From Liolophura sinensis (taxonomy: Eukaryota > Mollusca > Polyplacophora > Chitonida > Chitonidae), in contig NC_088298.1 of NCBI RefSeq assembly GCF_032854445.1, forward strand, positions 11,025,504 to 11,089,503: a DNA stretch of 64,000 nucleotides, in the 5' to 3' direction. Of this stretch, positions 51,051 to 62,600 are shown piece by piece. The translations under genes and the position numbers were made by a program. Numbering within the stretch: position 1 is the stretch's first letter; the number at the start of each line of letters is the position of its first letter. The notes under the pieces are model-generated. The model was given only the letters and a program-made list of their open reading frames with translations. It had not been told where the DNA came from and ran no database searches.

Positions 51051-51867
51051 AACACCACTATAGCCCTTGACCATTCAGCATTGGGTGAGTCGCAGCGCTT
51101 TTTATCGGTCTCTTCACAGTTCTCGTCTCGCATAAAGCTGACCACGTCATTTTCTCGAGCTCTTCGTTAAGCGGAAATCGGATAAATATGTAAATATATA
51201 TAAACTGTTTCGGATATTTCAACTGTCTTAAAAGGAATACCTTGCAATATTCTGACGATAGACAGGTAGCCATTAAAAGCGGTTTCAAGACGTTAAAGAA
51301 CCATGAATAATATTACTTCGTTACCATAACTACTACGGTTAAAATATACTAAACAAATGAAAATAAAACAGATTTCATCCGATAGAAAACCTTACGAGAA
51401 CTAAGATTAGATAAAGGAATCCAGCTGAATATGCGGGGTATGCATGTAAGCACAGTTGTAAACAATATGTGGAAAATAAACCTGGGAAAATGGCTGGGAG
51501 AGAAAATCTAAAAACGGAACTACAGAAATGGAAAACAGGAAACCTGTCAATTTTAGGTCGAAATTGTCTACATTTGATGCATTAATCATATTTCTTAGGA
51601 TTTAGATACATATAATACTACAGCAATAGATTTCACAAAATGGAGTTTGGGGTGAAAAATTTCCTAGCACCATTGTGGCAAACTCTATCCCCTGAAGCCC
51701 AGTATACAATGTGAACATTTAGCTTTACATTTCGAGAAAAAAAATCGTGAAAAACTGTCGGATACATTTTTATTCCTTCTGACTTCACTTTTTGATTCTC
51801 CTTTGAAGAAAACGGCACCTTTTTGGGCTGAGCGAACTATTAGCGAGTATTCCTATAAAAGAGGCGG

Positions 51868-52152
51868 GGGCCTCCGTGGATCAGTCGGTTAGCGCGCTAG
51901 CGCAGCGTAATCACCCAGGAGTCTCTCACCAATGCGGTCGCTGTGAGTTCAAGTCCAGCTCATGTTGGCTTCCTCTACGGCCGTACGTGGGATGGGCCTG
52001 CAGCAACCTGCGGATGGTCGTGGGCTTTCCCCCGGCTCTGCCCGGTTTCCTTCCACCCTAATGGTGGCCGCTGTCGTATAAGTGAAATATTCTTGAGTAC
52101 GGCTTAAAACACCAATCAAATAAATAAATAAATAAATAAATAAATAAATATA
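51868..52152 (+). mobile_element. SINE family A, full length
   Basis: GGGGCCTCCGTGGATCAGTC head, GTGAGTTCAAGTCC box B, CACCAATC and a long (AAAT)n tail. Confidence 0.9.
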
Positions 52153-53570
52153 AATGAGGCGAGCCATTGACTTTCATTTTCCTTCTCGGGTTTAATATCT
52201 TTTGGTCGGTTTCTTCTACTCGTAATAATTAAATAAATAAATACTACTTCTGATAATTGGTGGAGGAAGTGAACAACAGAAAACCATTCATTTCTTCCCT
52301 ACTCTGCATGTTGTAAGATAAAATTATTTTTGAGCGTCAGCAGAGAAAATCTTTAACCTTAATGCCTTGCACATTAATGGTAAAGCAACCATTAAAATGA
52401 ACTAAACATCAGTGGAAACACCATTAAAAACTGAAGGAAAAAATCCTTTAATTTGTTTTTAGATTTCCTTTCATAGAATCAAATGTTTGTATTATATCAG
52501 GTGGGCCTTATGAACTTTATTGATTATCTATGTCGCCAAACTCTGACAACATTTTCCATTTTTACTACACCTTTAGAGTGATGTTCAGGTCTGAATAAAT
52601 GTCCTGAAAAACTCCACTTACATGTGCCCTCTGAACGAAAAATGGAAAATGATATTAAATATTAGAGAAAAGTCGATGTGACGTTATTGGTGACATACAT
52701 ATATATTTTATTTATTTATTTACTTGACTGGTGTTTTACGCCGTACTCGAGTATATGTCACTTATACGACGGCTGCAAGCATTTTGGTGCTTATACAACG
52801 TAAGCGTGGTCCATAAAACCCTCGTACTGTAGAATCCAAATATTGTATGCTATTTCTGCTGATGCTTGCTTTATATTTTTTGGTTTGTTTCCATGAGCGA
52901 TAAGCAGATTATTCTGTATGGCCTATAGAAGAGTATAATATGGTGAGCAATGTTCGATTGATGAACTTTTTCGATTGACTGATTTATCTATTCCCCCATT
53001 CATTCAGTAACTCCAACACGGTTGATCAGTCAACTGCGCCATCGTTATGGTTCACAAGCAGCGGAGGCGAATTGCTCTTTAATCCCTTGAGGTGGCGCTA
53101 GAGTGTAGCAGGACATCGAGCCACTGTTACGTCATAAATAGATTGTAGCGCAACGTCTACAATGTTCCAGTATATCCATTTTTACCGTAACGTAGTCCTG
53201 TCCTTCATGTGACGTCTTCACTATGAATTGGGAACGGAACGTTTGACGTAAATAACACTACGTCAAAGTTCTGCTGTCAGGCCTTTAATTGGTGTTAGGG
53301 AGTGTTTAATTTACTACAATTTAAGAATTTACATGAAAAATGAGAGTAAAACTATAACCCTTGACAACCGGCTGTATTTCACCGGTTACGTGAGACGATT
53401 TGTCGTCTGGTTTAACCTACTGTGGTGTAGCCTTTCATTTTATAGTCATAATGGTGACGTCACAATAGAAGTTACATCATACGCATAAGCAGGAGCGATA
53501 ACGTCATGGAGAAACGTAACAACTGGATGACGTCACTGACGGGTCACTGAACCAACACTCCAATTCTTCA
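52153..53570. other. Region between genes B and C
   Basis: Contains a reverse SINE A relic (52708-52800), a dispersed-element relic (53355-53445) and unique sequence. The promoter of gene C should lie at its 3' end; several TGACGTC/ACGTCA sites occur at 53450-53540, but no TATA box. Confidence 0.45.
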
Positions 53571-53638
53571 CACTCGTCCAGCAGCAACAAAGAAGTCTCT
53601 GACTTCTTCTAACGAAGGGTAGATTTTCACAACTGGCT

Positions 53639-53643
53639 ATGCG
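53639..53643 (+). CDS. Gene C exon 1: start codon
   Basis: ATGCG directly before a gtaagttcc donor. Only five coding bases lie here. The rest of the exon upstream (about 53570 on) would be 5' UTR. Chosen because it is the nearest upstream ATG with a donor, it fits the phase of 54584-54660, and it creates a textbook signal peptide. Confidence 0.62.
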
Positions 53644-56600
53644 GTAAGTTCCCTCATACATGTACCTGGACATTCTATGCTCTGTTGCATTTATTTGAAA
53701 GTGTGTTTTATTATGTACTCGAGAGTATTTGACTTATACGACTTCAGCTATGCAACACCACAAGCTCTACACATTTATGTGTTGTTTGAAATATTATTGC
53801 AAAGAAAATAAAAAGTTAGAACACCTTTTCTATTCATGATGTTAAACTTCATAAACCTGGTTTCAACACCAAGATTTCATTGCATCAGATGACGCCATGT
53901 AATTATTCCAAAACAAGTGGAATGCTGGCCAGTGGGCACGGAGAGTAATTTGTTTTACAATAGCTGCTAGGACATGCGGTTTGAGCAAATTCCTCGCAGT
54001 AACTCAGCCTACATTACTTTCTCGGCGAACAGACAGAAGTTCCTAATATCCAACCTTAGAATCATACTGCTGTGAAATAATATACAACAAGGCAATACTG
54101 AAATTGATTTTATGAAGGTTTTATTGCAGGAAAACGTGCGAACTGTTTTAAATATGGCATGGTAAGAAATGTCGTTTTGATTAAAGTCGATATCAGTTTA
54201 GGTAACTGGTCAAAATATACCGAACTTCGATCAATAATCACCATACCCGTGAGTTCTTCCCGTCGAAACTAAGCTTATGCAGTTTAGCATTATGAATTAG
54301 GAAAAGTGTTCTAACTTCATTTTCTGAGCAAGAATATGGACTTTCAACATACCCATGTGTAGATATTGTGTCGTTACATTAGCTTCACTGACCAAAGGCA
54401 ATTTCGGTAGCCAGTATGACTGATTTTACAGATAGCTGATTATATGAATACTGGTTAAAAGAAACAAGCTATGGTTAATCATGTATATATGTGTAATCCT
54501 CGATGTTGTTGGCGGTATCGTTTTCTAAGTAAATCATTTATCTAAATATCTTGCTTTATCCGTCTTTTTCTGTGTCTTTTCAGACTTTGCTTGCCAACAG
54601 TTATCGCCCTTCTTCTCAGTCTCCCGGCTGTGACGGGATTCCTGCGCAAACGGAAATCAGGTGAGGAATCATCAAAGCAGAAACGAAAACAAACTTTTCT
54701 TACTTGTTCATTTAGAAAGTCAACAGTTCTTCAGCAATATCTCTATGCAAGATGTACGGGTCATTACAAAAAGTTTCCCCATTGTAACATCTAAGGATTA
54801 TTACTTCCATCTTTGTCCTTGTAATACGTACGGATTATTACATATCATTTTCCCATTGCGCATGGATATGGATTAAATTTTGTACACAGATTAACTTAAT
54901 GCTGATCCGGATTTAGATGAAGGGATGTTTTTAACGGTACTTTGTGTAAAGTGTGTAGCAATCGAGGGAGTTTGTACATTTTACAGTGAAGAGTGTTAGC
55001 ACGCTTGTGGTGCTTAATACTATCACTACATGAAATCAGTTGATACAACCACAGTTAGGTGGATAGACTAATTCTTGTGTCGTCTCCCCCCCCCCCCCAC
55101 CACCCCACCCCCATCCTTAGCTCTGTGACCGGCCCGGACAGCACAGTTGGTAGAGCGCCCGCTGCGGGAGCAGTAGATCCAGGATCAATCCTGGGTCGAG
55201 TCACACCTAAGGCTTTAAAAGAGGAAGTTGTAACTTCCTCGCTTGGCGTTGTCAGCAACAACTGGTTGACCCGTATCAGTGTAATGACTTGCTTACTTAC
55301 CTTCGGTAAGTCATCTCAGTGGAGCAGCACTAGATAAAAGAGCGGTGGAAATCCGCCCTGCAACATGGAGGCACATCACATACAGAATAAGGATTCCTTC
55401 GTCGTCATATGACTGAAAAATTGTTGAGTGCGATGTTAAACCTCAAGCACTCACTCACTCACTCCCCTAGCTGTGATTCTTAGGCACACACCGTTAGGTA
55501 TACATACTTCGTCAGGCCGTAAGACACAATGCAGACTGTTGTCCTGAATGCTCAGACACATACATCCTTGTTTCAGATCTTCCCTCTGGTAAGAGTAATC
55601 TACCCTTGACGTCCACAGAAGAGCGCTTCGTCGTCAAGGAAGCATCCACCGGCTCTGCAAGGAGCACTCATGTTATTCCAAAACTACGCGACGTAATACC
55701 AACCAGATCCCGTAAATCCAGAAATGCGGAAATGGTTGAAAGCCAAACTATCGACGAAACATTGGAGACTTTGGATAAAATTCTTTATAACGTAAGACAT
55801 CAAGGAGTGAGACCTGCATCTGTTGGGACTGACGAAATAAATGTTAACAGCCAGGCTATTGACAGGACGCTAGACAAATTGCAGACGATTTTAGGAATAG
55901 TTGATGACGAAACCTTGCCACCGCCAGAAGTCCACTCTAAATCCGACAGCCAGATCAACGGAAATGACGACATCAGTGACGATTTACTGAACAATACAAA
56001 TGAAATAACCGTGAATGATGGTAAGTTTCGTTTCGTTAGATGAGCAATCGATTAAGTTGTGCCAAGGTAGATTATTGCAGTCGAGTGCTATTTTCGTCGT
56101 TCGATCGCTATGGAGAGGTTTGGTTCAATCCTAGCTGAGGACACTTACTTCTTATAGCGCATGCGCCGTTCTCCACGTTCTCGTCTTATCACTGCCACCA
56201 CTTGCAAACATGTACAGAAATCAACGCCTAAGTCACTGAGGGCACCGTGATGAGGCGCGAAGTGACGTCAGAAAATAACAAAACTCTCTCTGCACCTTTG
56301 TTTCTAATAATACCCTGTACACACGCATTCTCTTTATTTAAGGTATGCACAATGTGATTCTAACCAAGACCTGAAATGATTTTATTGATGAATGCTGATT
56401 CAGTATAGGTAAGAACACCAGTGATGAGGCTGAGCCTAAACAAGTCTGCGTCGGTCGCACAGGCTCCAAAGGTCAAGCTTGTCTAGTGGTGGCAGTGATG
56501 TAAAGCGAGCGTAGAGTGTGCTGAGGACAGGGAATCATCGACACTTCACCTCTTCGATTACTCTCCGGGTTTTCCCGGCAATAAGCGGTCTGCTGCACTC

Positions 56601-59600
56601 GTGTGACCTTTCCGGTGGTCTAACATGAAGTTCGCTGACGATCACTACTTGCCATCTCTCGGTGTGACTTACACCTGTATTTCACGCGTCGGAAAGATAC
56701 TTGCGCAAGGCCGTTGGTTTACTCTGAACAACCCAGATTCCTCCAACCATTAAACTATATAACTGTCTTTTCAAAAATGAAAAAAAAAATGAGTTCGGTA
56801 AATTAACACAAATGAAATAAATGTATTGCATGACCTAATAAGATTACGCTGTAACGGGGTCAAACTTCCTGCAGTGTTCCATTCATTCAATGGTCGTACT
56901 GTAGCGAAACTAAAGAGATGCCGCTCTCGTTGGCTCACCCCTGGTCACAGGTCAGCAGGTTTGTCAAGTTCGTTGTAAGCGCTATAGGGTTTACATGTAA
57001 CGAGTCAGCGAGGTTGCGAGGCAGAGAGACAGGCAGTGAGGCAGCGTGGCAGAGAGGTAGCGAGACAGCGAAGTAGAAAAGCAGCGGGGCAGCGAGCAGG
57101 ATATATCACGTCCTTACTTCTATTATGTGTATATTACAGCAACAGCAAGCATGGATATATCACATGCTTACTTCTATCACATGGAGATGACATCCCCAGT
57201 GAGCTTGATATAGCACATGCTTACATTTATTTACATGTAGATGACATCCCCAGCGAGCAGGGTATATCACATGCTTACTTCTATTACATGTAGATGACAT
57301 CCCAAGCAAGCAGGATATATCACATGTTTACTTCTATTACATGTAGATTACATCCCCAGCAAGCAGTATATATCACATGTTTACTTCTATCACATGTAGA
57401 TGACATCCCCAGCGAGCAGAATATATCACATGCTTACTTTTGTTACATGTAGATTACATCCCCAGTGAGCTTGATATAGCACATGCTTACTTCTATCACA
57501 TGTAGATGACATCCCAAGCAACCAGGATATATCACATGTTTACTTCTATTACATGTAGATTACATCCCCAGCAAGCAGTATATATCACATGTTTACTTCT
57601 ATTACAAGTAGATTACATCCCCAGCGAGCAAGATATACCACATGTTTACTTCTGTTACATGTAGATTACATCCCCAGCGAGCAGGATATTTCAGAGGACG
57701 AGGATACAACAGCGGTCACATTAGATTCACCACTAGTACAGAAACCCATCGCGGTGGACATACCAGGCTACAATGCCAAGCTGTTTGGAGATGACACCCC
57801 TTACAGACATCTGAAACAAAGCCACGTGTATCTATCCCTCGAAGGAGCCCAAGGGGACCAGGCTGCGCATGTACACAAGGACATCATTGAGCCGGGAGTT
57901 AATGTTTTCACAACGGTAAAATCAGGAATTTTAAATAACTGTTTGTAAATCGTAATTCAAGCGTACTCTGCACATTGTTTTTATTGGCTTAAATACTGAA
58001 ATAACGTTAGGTGATCGCATGTCGACAGAGTACTTACACATTTTAGAGACACCCAAAGTTGCCAGTACGAGTGACTATTTTCACTGCTTTCGAAATATCA
58101 AGTTTCTTTCAGATAGTCTGGAGATTCTTTTATTCTTCAATGCAGAGCCTAGTTCACAGTTTCGTTTATAATTAACGGAATACAGATAACACAGCTGTAG
58201 ACTCCTTATAACACAGTTGACCGTTTGGAGTTTCCTGTTTGGAGTTTCCTTTGTGATTCACCGCAGTCCAGATATACACAGCGTCGCGAGTCTAGACTAG
58301 CCAGTCATGGTTGTGAAAGTTAACAGAAAATAACAGGTTTTAATAAAAGTGTAAACACTTTTGTTTTTAGCCTCCAGGAAAAGGCCTTGTGTATTATCAC
58401 AAGATTTCCACCAACGATGACGCCCTGAACAGCTTCGCCCACCACGAGGTCACCATTCTCATTCTCCTGGTTCTCGTGCTTATCAAAGGCTTTATAGGAC
58501 TGGCCTTGTACTCCAAGGTAAAACTTCACAGTGTATTTAAGATATCTTCTCAATTTAAACAATACATGTGGATGGTCTTCCAGCAACCTGCGGATGGTCG
58601 TAAGTTTCCCCCGGGCTCCGCCCGGTTTCCTCCCACCATAATGCTGGCCACTGTAGTATAAGTGAAATATTCTTGAGTACGGCATAAAACACCAATCAAA
58701 TAAATAAATAAACAACACGTGAATTGCAAGGGCACCTTTGCTGGATGTAAGAAAAACTACAGACTCTCCAGACGGTGCATCATACATGGACTAGTCTTTG
58801 TGTGAAGACTACATTGGTTCCCGGTCACTCCGACATTATGACAAGAGGGACTTGTATGTCAAGGATATTCCATCAAACGTTTCAAACTGATCAAGGAAAG
58901 GTAGTTTTTGCTAAAAAGCCTCAAACTGTCTACGCAAATGCTTAAATAGTAGCAAATTAAACATCCCCTATCACAATGACGTAAGCAGAATTAGATTTTA
59001 AAAATAAACAGTGGTATTAATTGTAAGCTATTAGACGTTAAAAAAATTCAGTGATATTAATTGTAAGCTATTAGACGTCACTTGTTTAGAGCATTTCCTG
59101 ATGTCATGCACTGTGATCGGCGTGTGTGTAGTACGTTTTCATTTGTTTATTTTACTGGGAGAACTAGTGAGTTTGAGACAAAAAAGGATCAATAATTTAC
59201 GTCAATTCCTGTTCGGTCTTGGACCCGTTTTACAAAACTGTCCCAACATTGCCTGCATGTATGTCTCCAATAGTTTACCATGGATGTTATTTAACCCAGG
59301 TGCAATTACAAATTATTTTGTAAAATGGCCCCGTTTTCTACTATCTATTTAACTTTGCTGTTAGAACGTTTGCCGGTCATCGGCATATCACCTGTGTAGC
59401 CACGTCCTCAGAGGTGCTGGAAAGTGCCGTTTGCGAGTGTCAATCTACATTGGACAAACAAAAGGCGCGAGTTCAAACCCGGCCGTGGACCGACAATGTG
59501 GGACTATTGGTGGTTTACACAGGGCATTCCGGTTTCTGTCACCCCTAAACATGAACACTGCCGTATAAGCAAAAAGTTCTTGAGTCAACAATAAATAACA

Positions 59601-62600
59601 ATCACATCAGTGAAAAAAGTTTGTATATTTTCAGATGTGTTAATATGATAGATGTTTGCATATAATGACAAATCTTATTTGTTAGTTTTTCAGCTACATT
59701 TACAATGTTATAAAGTTTGTGATTTTTGCACAGTAGGCTTTTATTTAGAGCCAAAGAGTAAGTAAAAGTTAAATCAGTTGTTTTAGACGATGCTTTCATA
59801 ATATATATGTATAGTATATGCAATAAATTCCACCTTTGCACGTGTAACAAATTTGACTTTCTTTTTACACAGTTTCAAGACATGAAGCAAATGAACAAAA
59901 TACGTGTTGTGGGTGTGGCCTCCAAATCAGATCTGACCAAACAGGAAGAGGGTGGCATTCTGGGAATTGCGGAAGTTGTGACTAGATATGCTTTCGATAT
60001 GGACGAACCTACTCGGCGCTTGCGAGTTTTCTCCGACAGGTAACATCATAGGCCTACTATAAACTGCGCTGGCTTAATGGATAGAGCGTTTCCCTTACGT
60101 CAATGACCCATGAACATGACGTTGTTGTCCTGACTTTGAACACCATGGTTTAAACTTGGCTCTTGATAATCCTACTACCACTATGTTTTTAACACTAAGG
60201 TGCGTTCATAACAGCCGGTATATGTCATCATACTTTTGGGTCCGCTTCGAGAGCGGTAGATCCAGGGTCAATCCTGGGTCGAGTCACACCTAAGACCTTA
60301 AAAGAGGGAGTTGTAACTCCCTCGCTTGTCCTTCAGCATGAAGGGGATAGTGCAACGACTGGTTGACACGTATCAGTATAATGGCTCGGGCGGGCCGGCT
60401 TACTTGCCTTCGGTGAGGCGTCTCAGTGAAGCAGCACTAGATAAAAGAGTGGTGGAAATCCGTCCTGCAACGAGGAGGCACATCACATGCACTCTAAAGA
60501 TTCCTTCGTCGTCATATGACTGAAAAATTGTTAAGTACGACATTAAACCCAAGCACTCACTCACTCACTTTATCCGTTAGGACGCCCACTGATAAATTTA
60601 AGGCCATGCTCCCTTATCTCCCTTACCTTGAGGAATTCCCCCGACACGAATAATGTTCAGGCTACCTTAGCCATTGAAACACGGCTAAATACCCACTGCT
60701 GAATGTCTAATTAGACAGTGGCACCTACACCTACGCGGGGAATCCATTGGGAATATACTTATCCACATGTATATTGGTATTTATTCATTTATTTTATCTG
60801 ATTGGAGTGCTGGCTTCGTCAAGTGCTCGTACGTGGGAAGGTCTTGCAGTAATCTGCGGATGGTCGTGAGTGTCCCCCGGGCTCTATCCGGTTTCCTCCC
60901 ACCATAATGTTAGTCGCCGCCGTATAAGTGAAACATTTTTCAGTACGGCGTAAAAATATCAATCAATAAACAAATAAATATTTGATTGGTGTCAAGCATA
61001 CGACAGACGGTACCCAGCATTATGGTGGAAGGAAAGAGAGCAGAGTCCCGAAGAAACCCAGGACCATCCTTAGGCTGTTAGCGGAGAGGAAACCAGCGTA
61101 AACTGGACGAATTCACAGCTACGGCGCTGGTCAAAGGCTCCTGGGTCATTGACCGCGTTGACACGCTGACTACCTCGGCCACGGGGGCCTCCCACTTTGC
61201 ACGCTGATGAGGTCAACTAATAGGGACATTTGACAACGGTATAGCCTTCCAACATCTCGAACGATCTGGACGATTAACTGTTGATCTCTTAACCAGTTTG
61301 ATCGACAACGTCGCTACAAACATAAATCTACCTTTTTTTTTCAAAGCTGCCGTGTTTGCCAGATCAGCTTTCTAAGCAGATTTTATTAATAAGTTACTGA
61401 CGTTGAACATTCTTTTGTTTAATCTCCTTCATAGTTACCTTGTCAAGCTCACACGTGTCATGCTGATAAAGCTTTAAATCAGATCAGATACATCACAGGT
61501 GCTTGTTGTCATTGATTGGCGTCATAGGTGTGTTGCCATTGATTAAAGTCCTAGGTGCGTTGTGATTTATTTACGTCATAGGTATGTTTTCATTGATTTA
61601 CGTCACAGATGTTTTGTCATGGATTTACCTCATAGGTGTGACGACATTGATTTACGTCACAGGTATGTTTTCATTGATTTACGTCACAGATGTTTTGTCA
61701 TGGATTTACCTCATAGGTGTGACGAAATTGATTTACGTCATAGGTATGTTTTCCTTGATTTACGTCACAGGTATGTTGTCATTGATTTACGTCATAGGTA
61801 TGTTGTCACTGATTTATGTCACAGGTGTATTGTCATTGATTTACGTCATAGGTGTGTTGTTATTTATGTATGTTGTTACCTTTATAATATATGTATTTAC
61901 TTAAGTTACTTTGCATTTCTTTCTTTGTTTACTTTGATCATCAGATGCATGAATTATTCCACTGATCCTTCTCGTCTTATAGTTCCGACGATGGGGCATT
62001 GTCGAAAGTTAAGAAGATCTTTTCGAGGAAGAAAAAGAAGAAAGGTACACCCAGAAAAGGTGGTAATGCTAGTGTGTTTCCAGCGCTACCAAAAAAGGGC
62101 ATCTTCTCAGCCGTCAAATCTCCGCCAGCTGAGACCCGGTCACCGCCATCACCGAAGAAACCACCCTCACTGAAACCAGCACAACGCCCACCGCCCCCTG
62201 AAAAGAAACCATTTGCTCTACCAAAACTGCCCTCTCTTCCGAAGATACCGTTGCCAAGCGTACCTCCTAAAATTAATGACTTTGTAGATTCTGTCAAATT
62301 ATCTCCTCAAATTAATAATTTTATGGATTCCGTAAAGTCAAAAATTCCATGCATACGTTCCGAAAGCTCGTCGCCTGAACTAAACCAACCGCCACTTGCG
62401 CCCGATATGCCGCCGCCACCACCATCTGGTATGTCACCACCACCATCTGGTATGTCACCACCACCATCTGGTACGCCAAACCCACCGCCACCTCCACCAC
62501 CGCCACCTAGTTATCCGCCGCCGACCCGACCACCGCCACCTCCTCCACCGCCACCTAGATATCCACCGCCGACCGCACCACCGCCACCTCCTCCACCGCC

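Noticed and set aside
60326-60523. 65-codon frame seen again, reversed, at 35648-35845
   Set aside because: Conserved only because both lie in SINE family B; the frame crosses its tRNA-derived and tail parts.
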